DNA of 64,000 nucleotides from Latrodectus hesperus. Its lineage: Eukaryota > Arthropoda > Arachnida > Araneae > Theridiidae. The notes beneath the pieces are model-generated. The model was not told the DNA's origin. It searched no databases and saw only the letters and a list, made by a program, of their open reading frames with translations. The position numbers were made by a program, and so were the translations under genes. Location: NCBI GenBank assembly GCA_037975125.1, contig CM075852.1, forward strand, positions 18,439,297 to 18,503,296, written 5' to 3'. Positions within the stretch are counted from its first letter, which is position 1; each line of letters opens with the position of its first letter. This document shows positions 12,224-26,075 of this stretch, piece after piece.

Positions 12224-13429
12224 AATCATTGGGAATAAATTCGAGATTACTTAGGGTTTCATTAGATTGTTGCCAGTTATATGTTATGATATTCTAGATT
12301 CAAATTGTACTGTGACTCTAAATGAAGCTTATTGGTGCTGTTTTTTTGTCGCGGATTGCTGAATATTCCTTGAAGTTCCTCTATGTATACAAATTAATTG
12401 TGTGTTTTGGAATAAAAAAAATAAAATTTGTTGAATATATTTTGCCCAATTCAAAAACGCTACATCAGCAATAAGGAAATTGAATAGCAATTATGAAATA
12501 ACGCTGTTCATATCTGTGATTATGAAACATAAAAGTTAGTCAGTTTGCCAAATACTTTCATTCAAGGGAAATTTATTATTTCATGAAACTCTATTTCATT
12601 TTCAAAAAATTATCTATTACATTTGAATAAATTTTTTAATCGTTAATGTTAAACTATAAGTCTCCAAAAATTTTTAATCAATTGCTTTAAAACCTTTTTA
12701 GATATTAATTTGAATGCGGATATTCAAAATCATATCTGACATGTTACAAACAGCATAATGTCATGCCAACACAAGATAATTCTACAAAACTTTAGTACAC
12801 ATACTGATGATATTCTTATTTCAAAGATTAAACTTGCATAGTTCTCTTCCAACGAAAGAAGTTTGTTTTCTCTCTAAGAAGGAATATATTGTTTCAACAT
12901 ATACACATAGGATGGACTGTAAGTGCTTAAATGAAGAATACTTATACTCTTAAGTGTGTATTCATTTATGTAGTATGTAATTTTGACAGCAATTTTTGGC
13001 CATACGAGATGAATTTTGTTTAATATTAAAAATTATCTATTGGTTATGAATAGAGCTTTTTTTAATTTCGATTTTGTAATTTTAATTCATTAGAAATTAA
13101 GCTTTTTTCTGGTAGAAATTCGATATTTAAAAAAAACCAAGCATACTTTTTTAATAAACATAAGCTAATTTCTTTATGCTTTTTGCTGCAACTTTAATAT
13201 TTTTGCTTAGAAGCTTATGCAATGAAACAAATAAGGGAATGGCATCTCTAAAATATTTAAAAGTGCTGATAGAATTTCCATGACTGAACTGAAACTCATT
13301 TCTATTGATCACAGTGTTCTATATTCGCCAAAGTTTCGCCAATTCTAAATCTCATACCTCCTGTATGTTATAAATCAGAATCGAAATCTGCTACCGCGTT
13401 TTGGCGCTTTTCAATTAACAAGTTAGCGG
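12224..13429. other. AT-rich non-coding DNA
   Basis: No element or frame of note. Confidence 0.55.
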
Positions 13430-13780
13430 CTCAGAGAGAGGAAATAAGCAACAAAAGTCGCCTACTCCAGCTGACATTTGGCGATAGTCTGTTTAGCCAG
13501 GCGTAGTGCTTAGGTGAGTAATAAATGATGTCTCCCGCTCCTTTGACCCTTCTGTATGATTAGTAAACGGAGAAGGAGGATAGTTCACGGGCTCTCATGC
13601 ATATTGCATGACGTCTTTACCTCTCCTGGGCTGCATGTAACCTACCCTGCAATACCACACCTTGCAATTGTCATGGAATTCTCTTTTCGATGCACCCTTG
13701 TTATAATTCTATTAAACAAGTCGCCATTTTGTGCCACTCGAGAACTTAGCATTATTTTCGAAGTAGCTATCTTTACTGAA
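13430..13780. other. GC-rich block with octamer-like and CRE-like motifs
   Basis: The block includes ATGCATATTGCAT at 13597-13609, close to the palindromic POU-dimer type site, overlapping TGACGTC at 13609-13615, a CRE-like half-palindrome. An open frame (13556-13846) runs through it but does not start at ATG and shows no domain. I favour a regulatory element. Motif matches of this length also arise by chance. Confidence 0.3.
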
Positions 13781-14754
13781 GTGCTGAAAATGTGTGTTTT
13801 TCATATTTATGGTAAAAAGATAAATTTCTTATGTAATCAAATGTAAATCAAAAATTTAAACCTGCCACATTCATGTTGAAAGTCTTAAACATTGTATATT
13901 TTTCTGATATGCAGAATGATCAAATAAATATTGGGAAGAAAATATACTTCATGACTGTTTAGTTTTTTTGACTTTTCAACTCGATTTTACATATTTTACC
14001 TTACAGATATAAACTTATTCCAGTTAAACAATGTGAAAATTATCTTATTTTGAAATAAGTTATTGATATATAATCCGTAATAAATTTAACTCGAACAATA
14101 TATGTATTGAGTCGCTTTATTTAAATTTCGAAATTGTTTTTATTCCAAAACTATTTATGTAATTTAAATTTGTTATGAATCAAATTTATGCGTATATTTC
14201 ATTTATGAGTTAAAATGCTTCGATTAAAAATGTAAGCAAAAGTATGCGAACTTTACCTCCAAAGTATTCTGTACAAATGTATATAAAAATTATTTTTTAT
14301 AAAATTAAAACGATTTTACCTACTAGTGGTTGGACAATAGTATGATCTCATTGATCCAAAGATAATTTTCATTCCAATTTGCGAAGTAAACTTTTGAAAA
14401 ATATTTAGTTTCCGATCATATTTTCATGCAACGTTTGCTTTTTATCGTCTGATTTTTTCCAAGCGTTTTAATTTTCTTATTTTATGGTTGAGAAACTGAT
14501 AGTTAATTGGACAATTCTGCTAATAGTTAATTGGATAATTCCTTCGTATTTTTTTCGATAACTAATTGCACTGCAAATGTTGATTTCTCTAATTTTTTTG
14601 TATGTCCCTGTCTGGTGTGCTTGAGAAAGAACAAACAAGCAGAATTACAGAACATATATTGACGAGGACGATGACTCCAGACATGAACAGCAGGGTGTGC
14701 TGCTTTCTTTTTCAAAACGGGGATCCATTACAGGTCGATTTTTTTCGTCAGTTT
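13781..14754. other. AT-rich spacer with a local tandem duplication
   Basis: ATAGTTAATTGG occurs at 14499-14510 and 14523-14534 (period 24) with similar flanks, a small local duplication. Nothing else was recognised. Confidence 0.5.
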
Positions 14755-14818
14755 TACACCCAAGCCTTATTCAGGATTCGAACCCGAGCTCACTCAGTGA
14801 TAGCTGGGGGTCTACCAT
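14755..14818 (-). repeat. tRNA-like SINE head fragment
   Basis: The minus strand reads a B box GGGTTCGAATCC (about 14772-14783) preceded by GCTATCACTGAGTGAGCTC. Only the head region is recognisable, and the family is unclear. Confidence 0.35.
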
Positions 14819-17800
14819 AAAGTTTGGGTGGTTCTGCTTTTCTTTTTAAACAATTCATGTGAAATTTTTCCACCCAATCCAAATCTTTCTTACAATCCAT
14901 GCGTCCGATCATAATCGCTTCAGGTGCAAATGCCATAACAAATGGTTTAGAAAGCCTGACAAAATTGATATTCTAGATGTAATGCACTTGTCAATTCATT
15001 CTTAAAATTAAGTTGCAAAAAAATCTATTTTGTTCATTTTGAGAAGCGAGCCTGACTAAATAAAATCACCTTAAATGATGATAGTCAAGAACATTTACCT
15101 GAAAACTTGAATGAAGACAGTTATTTATGAACTTTGACAAAGATATTGACATTTCTGCCGAAATTTCATTCCATAGTTTTTTTAATGGATTAAAACGTTA
15201 CTTGTACATAAGAAGTATTAGATGATTAAATGAGAATGTGGAGTACTTTCACATATCAAATAAGCAGAATATGAACCCTGAAACCATCTGCAAAACGAGC
15301 AGATAAATAGCAAGAATTGTGTAATTTTCGAGAAAAAAATATTAAAATGTTTTCTTATATCAAACACAAATAGAAAAACGTATTTTTAAAAATGTAATTT
15401 GGAAAGGAAAATACAATATTATTTTATAGATGTTTCATCAATAATTAAAAATAAGGATTGCTTCTAAGTATGAATTTTATTTTTCATTAATTTTTTTCTA
15501 TAATGCATGCTAAATAGATTTTTGTATTTATACTTTAGAGAGAAAAAGCAGTTTGGTTAAAAAAATAATTTAAGGTCTTACAATTATTTTTCTATTTTAC
15601 CGGTTCTTACCTTTTGGTGAAAACACGCGTGCATTGCGTAAAGAAGTCTAATTATAGTCTTAATGAAGAATAAAGTTACATACAAACGTTTGGATTTTCA
15701 GTATTAAAATATGAGTTTTTCTTTGTTACGCAACTGTTATTTTCGATTATAAATTGTGATTACAAGTAAAATATTTCGTATTTCTTTACAATTGAAATAC
15801 CTTTTGATAAAAGAAATGTTATACAAAAAAGAAAATTCCTTTTACAATTGAAACTCATTTGTAAACAGTGAGTAAAAACATTTTGTAAAAATATCCCATA
15901 CAAAGAATCAGAATAAGTTCAAAGGAAATAATTTTTTTGTATGTGTGTGTGAAAACTCATAAAAGCAGCAAACATGTGCCTTCTAAAAAAAATTTAAGGA
16001 ACCATTTTATGGTCTGCTACGTAAATAATGTGTCTGCTGTCTAAAAATTTTCTCCTGGACTCTGCTAGCAGTTTTCTCTTAAGTTCTTTCTGTTATAAGG
16101 TTGTCCACTTTTAAAGTAATGCGTCTGGTCTCGCCCACACGAATTGAAATGTCCAGGATTTTTATTATTATAATCGCATGCTGTAGAACAACCATTGCTA
16201 ACTTTTTATCTTTCTTTTTTTTAGCTTATTTTATGCTAATCGAAGCATTAATAATGCACGTCCTCAGATAAATTTTGAAAATAATATATCATCCAGCTTG
16301 GTTTTATTCTAGTTTATCTTTTGGAGAATAGATGGATCTTGCATGGGGGAGAAGGTATTTGTCATTTATTTCCATTGTTACGGGCATTAATTTTTATCAA
16401 TTCCGGTTCTATATTCTGAAATGTCACGCATGTTTTGAATTCTAAATATTCTTTCCTTCATTTTTAAATTTGAATTCGTTACTTTTATTTGGATTCAACA
16501 TTTGCTTTGATATTTTATTATTGCATTTATTTGCAGTATTCACCACTTGAATTAAGTATCGTCTTTCTAAATCTATGACAGTGAAAGAAGGAAAATTGGA
16601 TGTATGGAACAACTATAAAATATGATTGTTTCCCATACATTTGTGCTTGATATGTTAAATACATATAAAATATTTTTGATTTATGGTACAATATTGCTTA
16701 AAAGTTCTGATATTTAAAAATTTTTGAAAAAACTCTCTCGATCGATTTTCTATTTAAAAATAATCGATTTTTTTTCAAAAGTGATCAAAATAGCTTATCT
16801 TTCTATACCTTAAACTGCTTATTTTAAAATTCTATCATATTGAAGAGTTTTCAAATGCGTTTGGAATGAAATATATTCGTTATGTATTGCTAACTCTTAA
16901 GAGAAGGGAATTTCTTTAATATTTTGGAGGTTGTAAAACTTTGAATCTGTGGTAGGAACAAATTACTATTATAAAAAAGACATATTTAATAAACATATTC
17001 AAAATAAATCTTACTTTTTAATAAATCAAAATGCAAAATTTGAATAAAAGTTTTATATCTGTATGATGAAAATTTTGAAAATTAAATGCAAATTCATCTT
17101 ACAATTTCATGTTTCAAGGCAGTAAATTTTTGTTATAAATAAAAGTCATCGTGTTTAAAAATTTTTTTAAATAAGCACTCACATTTAATGCAGAATTCTT
17201 GATTTGAGGGAAATTCCTGTATGTCTAAAATATATTCTCTGAATTCCTTACCCTATATATGAAATACCATTGATATATCATGACAAATTTAAATTTTGCA
17301 TACATTATTCAGTGTTCATTCTTTATGCTCAATAAAGCAATTCCATGTATTGAAATCATCAGAATATTTTCAGTGGTTGAAAGCTTGAGTTAATTTTTGT
17401 GATTAAATATCTCAATTTAAAATCTTTCTACAATGTAAATTCCATTTATTATCAACTTGAATGACAGGAAACAACTAATAGCCAAAGGATTTGGACTTCT
17501 GAACAAATGGACTGTTGTTTCCAATAAATAACTTTCCTTTCTAAAAATTCGAATGTTACATTTTATGAAAGGACATTTAAACATGTCCTGTTAGCGTTTC
17601 TTTTCCAACTGTTCGTTCCTTTTAGTCTGGAAGTGACAGCTTATGAAGTACCAAAAACATGTCTCGTAAGGAAGAACTGCTTGATGTGAACTTATGTATT
17701 AACCATACTGTCATTTATGTTGTCTAGAAATGTCAAGTTGTACCAGATAAGATCTTCCAACTATAATGCATTTTCCCATATTGCAGTATTCGCACTTTTA

Positions 17801-19495
17801 TAAATGAGATTAGAGCTTATATAGTAGAAACGCTTCCACTAAATATATAAACGAAATGCGTAAGAATATATTTTGATTTTTCGTGCAATAAAATATATGT
17901 GGTGAAAATAATATCAGCATTGATTAATTGGTGTATTCTTGGTCTTTAATTCTTATCGTAACTTTTCATGTATTTTCATGTTTCGTGAAGGCAAATGTTG
18001 CTGAAAAATTTATTTCAGATTTTAAAAAAGTATTCATAAATAATGACTTTTTAAATAAAACTCATTGTAATGAATAGTTATAGGATTATTTGTTGGTTGT
18101 ACATTCATAAGTTGAAATTCATCATGGCTTGTATCTTTCGAAAAATTGCTATATAGATTTCATTTTAAATCAATTTTAACGTTGCTCAAATTAAAACTAG
18201 TTTCTGAATTGTGACTATGAATTTTCTTTCTAATTCGATGATTTTTGGTTTTTAAGTTTACCATTTACGTCTAAGTTATCTATATGAACAATGGCGTTTC
18301 TCCAGATTCTTCAGTGATAAATCATTCCACAAATTTAATAAAGATAAAAAATTCGTTGGCAATTTTTAAAGTCATGTTTTCATTACATGTTGGTAGTATA
18401 TTAACAGCAGATATATTTGTTCTGATACTTCATTTGCTTTAAATAAATTAATAGTTTGGATTATATATTTATCCTCTCGTGAAAATACGCTGAAATGGAT
18501 TATTGCACTGTCATGGATTTGAAGCGTATCATTATGAAATGATTAAACATCTGACTGGAATTAACTTCATCCTCATCGGTCATAAAATACTCTGTATCTG
18601 ATTTACTATGATAAATTATCTATACAAACCGTTAAAACCGGTTTGAAAGTTATGTAGACATATGACTGAATCTTTTCAAATTTAAATATGCGAAGATGAT
18701 AATGTGTTTTCACAATGTTAAAAATCTAATTGAAAATTCTGTCACTCTCAATGCTTTAGGGTTAAGTAAGTCGCATGTTATTTTAATGGATATTCTTAAA
18801 AAGTAAAAGCTATTAAAAGTTAGTTTCTTTTCTCATTACTTCTAACAAAACATTCAGTGTAATTATTATGTTCTTAAAATTTTTATACTTAAATCTTTTT
18901 ATATAAATAACTGAAGATAATTGAGTGTCATATGCGATAAAAAATGTTATAAAAACTAATTCTGTTGATGGATGTTCTTTATATAAATAGATGATTTGAG
19001 AATTTGTATTAATTGAATCCACTTTTTGTATAGAGGTAATGTTTTTTCCCCTTTAATCGAAAGAGATATGTTTTGTATGCAAAGATATAAAATCTAGGGA
19101 AATTAAAGCACACTCTAATTTTAGTTTTGATACGATTTTCTAAAAAAATGGAAACACAAACCATCTAAATGGTATTAATACTTGTTTATTTTACTTTTTA
19201 ATTTTTTAAGCCTAACTTCATTTTTTTAATAAAAACAAAATTAGGCTTTCATCTACTAATATTTCTTTTGTTTCGAATATTATTTCTTGCTCTTGCAAAG
19301 AAAAAAAGAATAGTTTTACCTTGAAAAAGAGATGTAACTTATAAACATTGTCTTGTGCATTTATATTCTACATATGCTATTATTATTTTATTATTGTAAA
19401 TATATTCTTTCAAACGCGGCATCTGTTTCCCAGCTTGTGTCGGAAATGCTTATTAGTAAGAACCGACAAAAAAAATGCATGTCTGTACAAGAAAA
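14819..19495. other. Long AT-rich non-coding stretch
   Basis: About 4.7 kb in which I recognise no gene, SINE head, transposon terminus or long tandem array. A modestly GC-richer patch lies at 16040-16160. Short frames here are AT-driven. Confidence 0.55.
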
Positions 19496-19850
19496 ATCAG
19501 GTTCCTTTAATGTCTAATGGAGTTCGTTTACAATCTATGGCGGGGCACCTGGTGTTCTGCGGAAGATAATGGAAGCTTCACAGAGTGGAGAATTATCATT
19601 GGAGCCAGGAGTAGCAATAATAATTTGCCATTCCCTAACAGCCTAGAGATAAGAATGTTCTGCTGTGATCAGCTCCTTGAATTATTTAGGTTACGTGCAT
19701 ATCTGTTAAGTGGAAATGGATCGGGGAAATGCTTTGCCATTTTGTTTGCTTTGGTCCAGGAGTCATCGAGATTGTGCCCAAGAATAATTGTTTTCCTTGG
19801 TTGTAATCTTTTTACTCGGGTTTCTGATGCTATTGAATGACGCTAGAATC
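19496..19850. other. GC-rich block, candidate regulatory element
   Basis: About 350 bases of higher complexity between AT-rich flanks. Two overlapping plus frames (19348-19569 and 19517-19840) cross it without a recognisable domain. Several AATAAT/ATTATTT homeodomain-type cores sit between GC-rich segments, but this is not specific evidence. Confidence 0.3.
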
Positions 19851-20772
19851 TGCTTCTAATTAATAAAAACGACTTTTCGGTATCACTTGCATATTTCAGA
19901 AGGGACCCGATTCCTGCAACTGGCGAATAAACATATGATACGAGTACCATTAATTTTCAAAATCTATTGAATTACTTGTCCTTCCATGTCTCATATTTTG
20001 GTTGTTCACTTTGTATTTTCAAGTGAAATGTTTTTAAATATTTTTTTCCATTTTTACAAAAGCAATACATTTTGAACTGTGGTACTCTTTCGAAATACAA
20101 ATATGCCATAAGAAATTAGTCGTAGGATACTTTATATTTGGTAATTATGCATGGATAATTCATACATGCAATTTTTTCTCAGCCAGCGTTGCTATCGAAC
20201 GCTATAGAATTCGAAACCAATAATCGAAATCAAATTTGTTTTCTGCACAGAAATACGTTCTTCACAGATGTTTGAATTTAAGCAATATGGATGTAAGTAA
20301 CTAAAAATTGAAGCTTTACATTATACAATTGTAATGTGATATTTAAATTAATCTCGATGCATAACATCAAATTTATGATGTATTATTAATTTTGTATTCT
20401 TAATGGCTTAAATTTGCTGTCTTTATTTTGAACCAGTCGTAAACAATTAGAAGGCTCGAAATAGTAATTTTCCTTTGACCAGTTCGTTATCAAAATTTTT
20501 TTATTATAAATCTTATTATAAGTTATCTATAATATAAAGTCAAATTTCACGTTTCAAATTATTCTCTAAAAGTTTTTATGAATTGCGAGCTATTTGTATT
20601 TAAGATGCACTCCGGATTTTAAAGTTTGGCGGAAGGCTGTTTTCATTTTCAAAGGATCTTCCAAATCTAAACTAATTATTTACGTGTTACACATTACTTA
20701 AAAAATGAGGCCATGCATATTTTTATATTTAAATTTCTCCAATATTTTTCTGTGATTTACATGCCTATCATG
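19851..20772. other. AT-rich spacer
   Basis: A small hairpin (AGCGTT, 7-base loop, AACGCT near 20187-20205) is the only structure noticed. Confidence 0.5.
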
Positions 20773-21053
20773 TGGGCCGCGGTGGCCAAATTAGTTAGGG
20801 CATCATGCTCATCATCGGAATGTAGTGAGTTCGAATCCCGACCAAACGATGATCCATCATGTTCGCTAAAGGCGGCTGGGGCACGTTAAAATTGGGCGTG
20901 GTCGCAATGTCCTCCAAATGAAATGATGCATCTGAGGGTGGCAGGCCAAGTATTAGGGTTTTCAGCTTGATCCCTGCTTCAAAATCACGAAGACACCACC
21001 CTGCTGTTTAACTGGTAAAGCCCAACTCAGGAAAGCATGCATGAGCAACAACT
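20773..21053 (+). mobile_element. SINE-C, tRNA-derived SINE
   Basis: The head GGGCCGCGGTGGCCAAATTA (A-box region) is followed by a B box GAGTTCGAATCCCG near 20827-20840. The body has GCACGTTAAAATTGGGCGTG, CGCAATGTCCTCC and TGATCCCTGCTTCAAAATCA. It ends near GCATGCATGAGCAACAAC. A second, more diverged copy on the minus strand at 56.5-56.8 kb aligns along most of its length, which establishes the family. No convincing target duplication. Confidence 0.8.
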
Positions 21054-21396
21054 ATGCATTATGTTTATAATATAACGAATCCATCGGGAAATATGCATAA
21101 TTATACTAACAAATTTTGAGTTAAAACAGCTAAGAAAAGCATGATACAGTAAGAAAAAAAATACTTTTTCAGATTTGTAATTGTTTCTCCCCCCCTTTTT
21201 AACATATAATTAAAATTTCACGATCAGCACAAAAACTATCTGTGTATCTTTGTCTCTTCTGCAGTGTATCTGGTAGTTTTGTAGACAAAAACAGTCTAAT
21301 GATTTTTCTGACAAGGATAAAGAGATTTTTGCTAGGTTTATTTGATGTGTTGAATTTTAGCAGAAAAGTAAAGATTCACATTTCTACATTGTACTA
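21054..21396. other. AT-rich spacer
   Basis: Nothing recognised. An open frame (21242-21427) runs through it into the Tigger-like terminus. Confidence 0.5.
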
Positions 21397-21465
21397 CAGT
21401 AGAACTACAATTATCCGAATCATTTGAAACCGGATCCCATTCGGATAATCAAAAATTCAGTTAAT
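21397..21465 (+). mobile_element. Terminus of a pogo/Tigger-like DNA transposon
   Basis: CAGTAGAACTACAATTATCCGAAT follows a TA dinucleotide (21395-21396). This is the typical terminal repeat form of pogo/Tigger elements (CAGTNNAACTCNNATTATCCG). An internal inverted echo, CATTCGGATAATC, lies about 25 bases inward. A related terminus is at 37.48 kb. No transposase coding sequence or opposite end was found nearby, so it is a solo end or a strongly decayed MITE. Confidence 0.6.
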
Positions 21466-22984
21466 TGTATTTTTTTGAAAAAAGGGTCTAATTTAATTAT
21501 GTATGTTGAAAAAATCTTGAAAAAAAAACTATATTTAAAAAATAATAATTCATTTTTATTTCCATTTTAGTGATTTATGTTAAGTAGTTAAATTCATTCA
21601 GGATCTTTTGTTTATTTAGAGATTAAATCTTCACATAATTTTCATTTTGTTAGCCAAACGAACCATATCTGCCATTTTGAATAATGCAATTAAGCTGTAA
21701 ACAAAATACGAAACTGTGCTTTAAAGTTAAATTGGGAAGCAAATTTTTATTTAATTTAATCCCAACCAAATTCAAACGCGCGTGAGTTCTTGGAAAGAAC
21801 GGTAGCGACATTTGTAGGAGCATCACTTTGCGGTCGGTATCTTTGTAATTACGATAAGAGCACTAATTTCACTCCTGAGACACTATTCTCGCCGTAACGG
21901 AACAAAATTAATTATGACAAGTACTGCTTGCTTTCTGCAGGGGGCGCTTGTGAAGTCATTATCTATTTGCATTCACAAATGGTGGAAGTAGTCGTGTTTC
22001 TAGTAGTCCCAACTGTGAAATCTTTTTTAAAAAGTTTATTTGAAATACAAATAATCTTTGCGGCTAAAGATAGTTCATTTTGTATTTTCAATTTTAAATA
22101 CATTTTATAAACTTTTTTCCACCAACTTTGACTTTTTAAAGTCATTTGTAATATTTAAAGCTTTTCCAAGAACTTATTGTTTAATTAAAAAGAAATAATT
22201 TTAGGAAAATGACTGAAAATTTGTTTTCAATCTGTTATTTTAATTTATATATTTAATATTACTACAGATTTATACTTTGAAGAAATTTGAAATTTACTGT
22301 GTTAAAAATATTCATTATATGAAAATATATATTCAGAATGATATAAGTTTATCGGTACGAATGTATAAGATACGAATGGAGGGAATAAAAATTTTTAATA
22401 TTGTCATTTTTTGTGTCCATGGTAAGCAACTAGTAAGTAGTCTTTTTACTCCGGACTTGCCATGTAAACTAAAGTCTGGTTTGGAATAAAAGCTAATCCA
22501 ATATTACAATATTTTTCCTATATTAGGAGGGCGAACATTTTGATAATGATTAAACCTTAATCCGTATCATAGGCATAATATGAGATGTTTATGATAAATA
22601 TTAGAAGATGTTTAACGCACGCATATACACGCACATTAGCCAACTTGTAGTTTGACGGTTCCCATTTGTACATGTACTGCTAGTAATTTGTCTCAATTTG
22701 TGGAAAAGTAATAACTTTTTCCTATTCTTTGCTAATTTTTGACAATTATAACTGCGTCGCATTTAGGCAATCTTAGATGCTAAAGCCCCGTTGTTGAAAT
22801 AATTTCTATTAATTTTGGTACCGCATAGGGATCAAGATAACAGATGAAGGCCATTGTAATGCATTTTGATATCCGCAATTAATTTCCAGAAGTAATTTTT
22901 GTTGGTAGATTTAAGTGTTGCAAGGAAGAAAACTGGATTCCTAATTGTAATAGACATGCATGAAAACGCAGAAGCTCTTTACTC
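21466..22984. other. AT-rich non-coding DNA
   Basis: Contains a short palindrome GACTTTTTAAAGTC (22128-22141) and a weak, gapped inverted similarity between 22032-22055 and 22078-22115. Overlapping frames on both strands reflect this symmetry, not coding. Confidence 0.5.
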
Positions 22985-23085
22985 ATTGTCTGTTCAATAC
23001 TAGATCAAATCGAACCCTTGCTTTTATCCTCTGAAGAGTCCTGTCCTATCACTAAGCTAATTCATGAGCTAATTCATGTCGATTG
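22985..23085 (-). repeat. tRNA-like SINE head remnant
   Basis: The minus strand reads TTAGCTTAGTGATAGGACAG then GCAAGGGTTCGATTTGATC, an A-box and B-box pair at tRNA-like spacing. A 12-bp tandem repeat (AGCTAATTCATG twice, about 23057-23080) overlaps its 5' edge. It resembles the 0.6-kb relic more than SINE-A or SINE-B. Confidence 0.45.
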
Positions 23086-25719
23086 TTGTTGATCTTATAA
23101 GATTTATGTTGTGGTAGTATAAAGAGACAGCAATTCACATGCGTTTCCATGGTCAGCTTAAAATTAATAGATGTTAGGTTGCTTTTTTAACATTTCATCA
23201 AGTCCGTAGAGAAAAAATTCGTAATAGCTCAAACTAAAATAAAAAGAATGAAATCTTGATTTCATGTTACACAATTTGAAATGGGCCGCAGTAGATCTTG
23301 GGCGAATTGGTCGTCTGGTGCACAAAATAATCATAAAATCACAGTTTTAACATCCTTCACATAGCTTATTTTGTCAGGCATGTAGAAATAATTTTAATCT
23401 AAATTTTCTCCGTTAATGTGGTGTGGAAGGTGGAAGAAGAGAGGGTCATCTTAAAGGTCAATCTCGCCATTTATAGTGAATTTGTTAACCGCTTCTGTGT
23501 GTGGGAACTTCATCTCGGTGTTTGATATTACCCACAGCAAAGCGTAGTCAAACAGATTTTATTGTTTGAATCAAGACAAGATATTATGTAAAATTAAACC
23601 CATTGCTTAATTTTTAACATATAAGATAGTTTTTTATGAAATTATTCCATGTAATTAGCCATGAAAACTAACGTGGGAACTATCTTGTCGGATAAAATAA
23701 ATCTCAAAGCAAAATTTATACTTTAATATTCATCGCAAAAGTATTTTAACGAGATGCAAATTTTCGTCTTCTCCTCTTCCCAGAGATCTTAAAAGTGGAA
23801 AACGATGGTTATCAAACGAACTTTTCCCACCATACTCTTAAAAATGAAAACTCAAATGGATTCAGACACAAATCGGTTGAAAAATTATTTCGGGCTTTTG
23901 AGACCTTCATCAACTTCTAATAAACATGTTGGCGACAATGTTTTCCAACCGACTTGATACGTTGGTTAATAAATGCAGGGTGTTTGGAGAGGGGGTGAAC
24001 GGAATTTGCAATTTCTATGTCTGCTCTTCCTTTGAGAGTTTAGCACACAGAACCATGCATTTTCCAACCTCCGACTTTCTCATTAAAATACTTCACGGCT
24101 AATTCGTCTTTATGTGTCGTGTGATGCGGATACGCGCTTTGACTCTCCTGTTGAGAGGGAAACTGGTATTAGTATTGCACTTCCCTTTACTGAAAGTCTG
24201 AATCAACAACTTAAAATTTAAAATCTTATCAATAATTTAGTATGAAAGTCTTCCAACATCTAATTTGTTAAATTTTTATGATAAAAACAACAGCAAAATG
24301 TATGAAGATAAAATAGATTTATGCTTGTAGCAAATACTAGGAATTTTACTGTTTTAAATATTAATATTAATTTGAGTAGTGTATCACTAAATATTCCATT
24401 CTGGCTGCATTCATTAAAATATCAATGTTATATCAAATGTAGAAAAGTGAATTGTGACTTATCAATATTAAGTTGAGAATTTGTTGAGAAGTAAGCGATT
24501 CTATTCTTAATCCTGTCAAAACTATCGCTTTGTCTTCAGTACAAGCTAGTAATAAGCCCTTTTCTTTTAATAAAAAACGCAGAAGCGCTGTTCATTTCAA
24601 ATACTAATTTTAGCGCTTGACTAACACAAAACGTCTCTCGGTGCATCTTAAAAAAAAGCAACCAGTACAATGGTTATCTGTTTGCTATGTAGTTTTTTAC
24701 TTTGTAAGACTCAAGGAATAATGATTTATTCTGCAATTTTAAGATTACTGCTCTATTTCGAAATTATGTCATTAAGACCATTTTATGTACATTGTAGACA
24801 CTGACTTTGAATTATAATTTATATAATCTCAATGTTGTAGCTAGAATAAAATCTAATTTATCTCAGCACAACCAATAATAGTTTTTATATAGAGTCAAAA
24901 ATGATTTTATATATTTTATATGTTTGCAACAGAATTTTTTTATAAAATTAAAGTGATTTCTCTAATGGTTATCATTTCACATTCCCTTCTAGTTGATGCA
25001 AATCCCATGATAGTTGAGAGTTATTGATCTCAAGTAAACACAATTAAATTTTTCGAACATTTTTATAGAAAGTTTTCTTGAGATTTCTTGACAGTCTGTC
25101 AAATTTACCATTTACTGAGTTCCAATGTGAGGTAAAGATTCATATTAAACTTTATCATGTAATAAAGACGAAGATGTACATGTCTGCAGTTTAAAACGCG
25201 TAACGAAAATGTAAATATTTTAGCAATCAAAACTTAAAACATTTTACTTAATCAATTGTGAAATAGATATTCTAAAAAAAAAAAAAAATCACATCTATTG
25301 TTAACTTTATTTGAAGTTTGTTTTAACTTTATATGAAGTTATTACAGAATGGATGTGAATAAGATAAGTTTAAAAACTAGCTTAAGATTTCTGAATAAAT
25401 ATTGCTTATAATGCGCTAAATATATATAAGAATAAGTATTATAAAAACAATTTTGAACTTTACTCTATTACAATAATTCACCATATTACCCTTATTTTGG
25501 AGTAACATTAATTCGAAGCAAGCTAATATATCATTGTTATTGGTTATCAATTATTCGTGAAGACATTCGGTTATATAAATAGAAAGAAAAACCAAACATG
25601 ATTCTCATCAGTCACATGCTATTTATTAAATGTAGAAGATTATTTACTCTTTTTAGATCACATTTTTTATTCCGACTACAGTAATAGATATGGATTAGCG
25701 AAGTTCTCACATATCCTTG
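23086..25719. other. AT-rich non-coding DNA with GC-richer patches
   Basis: Patches of higher GC at about 23400-23540 and 23760-24190 have no coding frame. The remainder is A/T dominated, with a poly-A tract near 25274-25287. Confidence 0.45.
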
Positions 25720-26075
25720 TTGTATCAACAACAGGTATGATGACTTGGACCACTGTCTCGGCTAATCCACCCCCAGGCGGGTGTAGGCGGGGAATTGGTG
25801 CGGGAAAGACAACATACGCCGTCTAAGGTGAGCTGGAAAGGTCTTCCACTGCTCAAGACTCCGTAATATTTGAAATTGTTCGGCAGGGCTGTAGGGGGTG
25901 GGTGGGACGGGATGCCACCACGCCGTAAACGGATCATATATGCAAATGAGCTGAGGAATGCCCTCGCATCACGAGACGAAATTTCTGCAAGTGACAGAGC
26001 AAGGAAGATGGGGGCTGGAATGGATGGGGGTGGGAAGGACACCACGTCGCTGGACTCGTTGTTTTGGAGAAAGCA
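25720..26075. other. Strong GC/CpG-rich island with POU octamer
   Basis: The most GC-rich block of the window, with many CpG dinucleotides and G-runs (CCCCCAGGCGGG, GGGGGTGGGTGGGACGGG). It contains a perfect octamer ATGCAAAT at 25940-25947, the classical POU-domain site. Frames on both strands (25725-26045 minus, 25870-26079 plus and others) are open at once, as expected of a stop-poor GC-rich sequence. It may be an enhancer, a promoter-proximal CpG island or an unannotated first exon. Confidence 0.4.

Noticed and set aside
20761..21063. Target duplication around SINE-C (ATGCCTATCATG versus CTATGCATTATG)
   Set aside because: The match needs gaps and is no better than chance in AT-rich flanks.
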